Part shown: positions 20,845-22,749 of the stretch, in pieces | Layout: every line of letters begins with the position of its first letter | Numbering within the stretch: the first letter of the stretch is position 1 | DNA from: an uncultured Oscillibacter sp. | Lineage (GTDB): Bacteria > Bacillota > Clostridia > Oscillospirales > Oscillospiraceae | Reading direction: 5' to 3' | Assembly: GCF_910584465.1 (NCBI RefSeq) | Contig: NZ_CAJUBK010000042.1 | Location: forward strand, 1-22,749 | DNA: 22,749 nucleotides | Position numbers and translations under genes: made by a program | Notes under the pieces: model-generated | Databases searched by the model: none | Seen by the model: the letters and a program-made list of their open reading frames with translations, nothing else | What the model was told of the DNA's origin: nothing

Positions 20845-22179
20845 TCACTGGTTCAGCCAATACATCCACATATCCTGCACGTCAGGATAGATCTCGTAGA
20901 TGGCGACCAGGTCGTTGGTACGGGCGCCCAGCTCGGGGAGCTTGGCGGGGTTCTTCTCGTCCACGAAGTCGTCGCGCAGGGGCCAGTTGCCGACCTTGGT
21001 GAAGGGCTTCAGGCCGCCGCTCTGGCAGTCGGCGCCGCCGGTGATGTAGCGGATGAAGAGACGCGCGCCGGCAGGGCTGTTGCAGCCCTGGACCACGAAC
21101 ATGGACTCGGTGTTCAGCAGGGCGGTGTAGGGGCTGAGGTTGATGCACCAATCGATGTTGTAGCCGGACTCCTCGCGGTTCTCGATCTTGCCGGCGGAGG
21201 CCAGGGCCAGGGCGGGCTTGTCGGCGGTGGAGTTATGGACGGCCAGCACCAGCTCGTCGCCGTCGCCGATGAAGGTCATCTCGGCCTGGGTGAAGCGCCA
21301 CAGGTACTCCACGCCGGCGTTGTTCTCGGGGACCTCGAACGCGAACTTGGAAGCGTCATAGGTGTACTCCAGGTCCTTGCCGTAAGTATCCTTGTAGGAC
21401 TGGGCCATCTCGTCCGCGTTGTTGATGAAGCTGGCGAACAGGGACAGGTACGCGGTCTCCTGGCCGATCTCCTTGGTGTACAGAGCGTACTTCTGGCTGC
21501 CGTCATCGTTCTTCTCGATGATCTCCCACCAGCTGTGGATGGGCTGGCCATCGGGGAACGCCTCGGTGTTGTAGTACCAGAACGCCTGAGAGGAATACAG
21601 GGGATAGCTGTACTTCAGGTTCTCCTCGGAGATGTGCTCGCAGATGTCGCGGGGATAGAAGGGCTCGATGACGCCGTTGTCATAGTACTCGTGGAAGACT
21701 TCGCCGTTGACGTCCTTGGTCTGGAGCACGTCGGCGGTGATGTTGCCGGTCTCGTTCTCGATCTTGGCCTTGCTCAGGACCTCGTCGGAGTCCAGGTCGG
21801 AGACCACCAGATCCAGCTCGGGATACATCTCCTCGAAGGGCTCCTCGGCCTTCAGCATCTTGGAGGAGGTGGCGTAGACGTTGATGGTGGTGTCCTCCTG
21901 CTTCGCCAGCTCATAGAGCTCCTCGTCGGTCATGTCGCTCCACTCGTCCCAATAGGGGCCGTAAACGCTGGTGTTGGTGGCCAGGCTGTAGCCCAGCTTC
22001 AGGCCGCTCTCGGCGGGGGCAGCGTCACCGCCGCTGCCGGTGTCGCCGCCGGTGGAGCCGGTGTCGCCGGCGGTCTGGCCGCCGTTGTCGGCAGAGGAGC
22101 CGGCGTCGTCGCCGCCGCACGCGGCCAGACTGAGGACCATCACAAGAGCCATCAGCAGTGCAAAGAGTTTCTTCTTCAT
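20845..22179 (-). CDS. ABC transporter solute-binding lipoprotein
   Basis: 444 residues, start preceded by AAAGGAGAAG. Signal peptide 1-20 (MKKKLFALLMALVMVLSLAA) with lipobox LAAC and lipidated C21, then a Gly/Asp/Ser-rich linker (about 22-55). The rest resembles type-II periplasmic binding proteins of the iron/polyamine/sugar group, with DEVLSKAKIENETGNITADV, SQAFWYYNTEAFPDG and WCINLSPYTALL segments. It captures a small solute outside the membrane and hands it to the permease. The upstream gene, a UgpC/MsmK-like ATPase, is its probable energy partner. No permease is inside the window. Substrate unknown. Confidence 0.9.
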   Translation of the reverse strand: MKKKLFALLMALVMVLSLAACGGDDAGSSADNGGQTAGDTGSTGGDTGSGGDAAPAESGLKLGYSLATNTSVYGPYWDEWSDMTDEELYELAKQEDTTINVYATSSKMLKAEEPFEEMYPELDLVVSDLDSDEVLSKAKIENETGNITADVLQTKDVNGEVFHEYYDNGVIEPFYPRDICEHISEENLKYSYPLYSSQAFWYYNTEAFPDGQPIHSWWEIIEKNDDGSQKYALYTKEIGQETAYLSLFASFINNADEMAQSYKDTYGKDLEYTYDASKFAFEVPENNAGVEYLWRFTQAEMTFIGDGDELVLAVHNSTADKPALALASAGKIENREESGYNIDWCINLSPYTALLNTESMFVVQGCNSPAGARLFIRYITGGADCQSGGLKPFTKVGNWPLRDDFVDEKNPAKLPELGARTNDLVAIYEIYPDVQDMWMYWLNQ

Positions 22180-22214
22180 CGGATCTTCTCCTTTCGTTTT
22201 GGGGGATTTCGGGT

Positions 22215-22220
22215 ATTATA
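22215..22220 (-). promoter_or_regulatory. Isolated -10 element upstream of the solute-binding protein gene
   Basis: A perfect TATAAT on the minus strand, 36 bp before the start codon at 22179, but no acceptable -35 at 16-18 bp. It may be a weak internal promoter giving extra binding protein. Confidence 0.3.
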
Positions 22221-22228
22221 GTCAAAGC

Positions 22229-22258
22229 GGCGCAAGGAGGAGCGTCCCGCGATGCGCC
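22229..22258 (-). promoter_or_regulatory. Hairpin with a C-rich loop after the ATPase gene
   Basis: GGCGCA/TGCGCC arms (22253-22258 with 22229-22234) enclose an 18-nt loop that contains CGCTCCTCCT on the minus strand. ACGCTCCTCCTT (22245 down to 22234) is identical to the linker of repeat copies B and C and lies in the same sense relative to the upstream gene. Confidence 0.4.
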
Positions 22259-22282
22259 TCTTCGTCTATCGGGGGGAGGGGG

Positions 22283-22749
22283 TCACACCGCGCGCTTGAT
22301 GAGGCGGGTGGTCTCTTTATTATACACGTTGATCTTGTCCTGGTCAATGATCGCCCAGACCTTTTGATCGATGTCGTAGTGCGCCTGGCCCAGCTCCTTG
22401 GAGAGGAACTCGTCCTCGCCGGCCTTCAGGGTGACGATGGTCTCGGAACCGGCGGGCTGGCTGGCGTACACGGTGACGGGGAGGGCGCCCTCCACGGGCT
22501 CCCGGGAGATGAGGATCTGCTCCGGGCGCATGGCCAGCACGCAGTCGAACTCGCCGCTGGAGGGCTTCTGCTCCTTGGTCAGGTGCTCGGCGGGGAAGGT
22601 GTGGCCGCCCAGCTCGCTCTTGACCACCAGCTGGCCGTCCTTCATCTCGGCCTTGCCGGGGACCAGGTTGATCCGGGGGTTGCCGATGAAGTCGGCGGCC
22701 TCCAGGTCGATGGGGTTGTTGTACAGCTCCATGGGAGTGGCCACCTGGT
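22283..22749 (-). CDS. ABC transporter ATP-binding protein, UgpC/MsmK-like (3' part)
   Basis: The last 155 residues of an ATPase whose start lies beyond the window; the frame stays open to the edge as ...QVATPMELYNNP. That phrase, followed by AADFIGNPRINLVPG and MRPEQILIS, is the characteristic passage from the nucleotide-binding core into the TOBE-type regulatory domain of CUT1-type sugar or glycerol-phosphate ATPases. The Walker motifs are outside the window. The binding-protein gene follows 103 nt downstream. No gene symbol is justified without the missing part. Confidence 0.85.
   Translation of the reverse strand, partial: QVATPMELYNNPIDLEAADFIGNPRINLVPGKAEMKDGQLVVKSELGGHTFPAEHLTKEQKPSSGEFDCVLAMRPEQILISREPVEGALPVTVYASQPAGSETIVTLKAGEDEFLSKELGQAHYDIDQKVWAIIDQDKINVYNKETTRLIKRAV

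Noticed and set aside
1..22749. CRISPR arrays, tRNA, rRNA, insertion sequences, integrases
   Set aside because: Both strands were read for regularly spaced repeats, tRNA-like arms and transposase or integrase motifs; none was found.

Overview
The window is GC-rich, densely packed bacterial DNA. Strong AGGAGG-type ribosome sites, a YtrA-type GntR/ABC operon, a BceRS-like two-component pair, an arcA-arcB-arcD arginine deiminase cluster and a LAAC-lipobox solute-binding lipoprotein together suggest a high-GC gut-type clostridial Firmicute (Oscillospiraceae-like). That assignment is inference; no rRNA or tRNA is present to confirm it.

Layout: (1) 1-1403: the 5' part of a SufC-like ATPase gene (minus) diverges from a Pro/Ala-rich, possibly ferritin-like protein gene (plus). 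(2) 1566-3675: a minus-strand operon of GntR repressor, ABC ATPase, ABC-2 permease and small zinc-ribbon protein, with a promoter overlapped by a palindromic operator. (3) 3853-8676: a plus-strand operon of leucine-rich-repeat protein, VWA/DUF2201-like protein, nitroreductase, MoxR AAA ATPase and NifU-domain protein, followed at 8742 by a small phage-type gene. (4) 9018-9649: strong terminator, a repeated hairpin element and an AT-richer islet with a tiny membrane protein. (5) 9722-12402: two-component pair plus a pseudouridine synthase. (6) 12473-14278: a shared terminator, then minus-strand MATE exporter and small membrane protein. (7) 14323-18087: arcA, arcB and an ArcD/YfcC-type carrier, without carbamate kinase. 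(8) 18091-19020: repeat element, a small unknown gene and a locus with two convergent promoters and overlapping small RNAs. (9) 19021-20692: minus-strand membrane protein, HAD phosphatase and VOC protein. (10) 20709-22749: a 60-bp palindrome, a solute-binding lipoprotein gene and the 3' end of its likely ABC ATPase.

The most unusual content is non-coding. Three copies of a roughly 115-bp hairpin / C-rich linker / hairpin element sit between convergent genes (1418-1532, 9077-9190, 18091-18205). On the plus strand each carries CTCCTTCCC, complementary to Shine-Dalgarno sequences, and a related C-rich loop follows the gene ending at 22283. Between 18677 and 18946 two well-formed promoters face each other across a compact, highly structured RNA, each transcript having its own terminator. 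This resembles a type I toxin-antitoxin locus, or a leader with an antisense regulator, that I do not recognise. No CRISPR array, IS element, tRNA or rRNA was seen.
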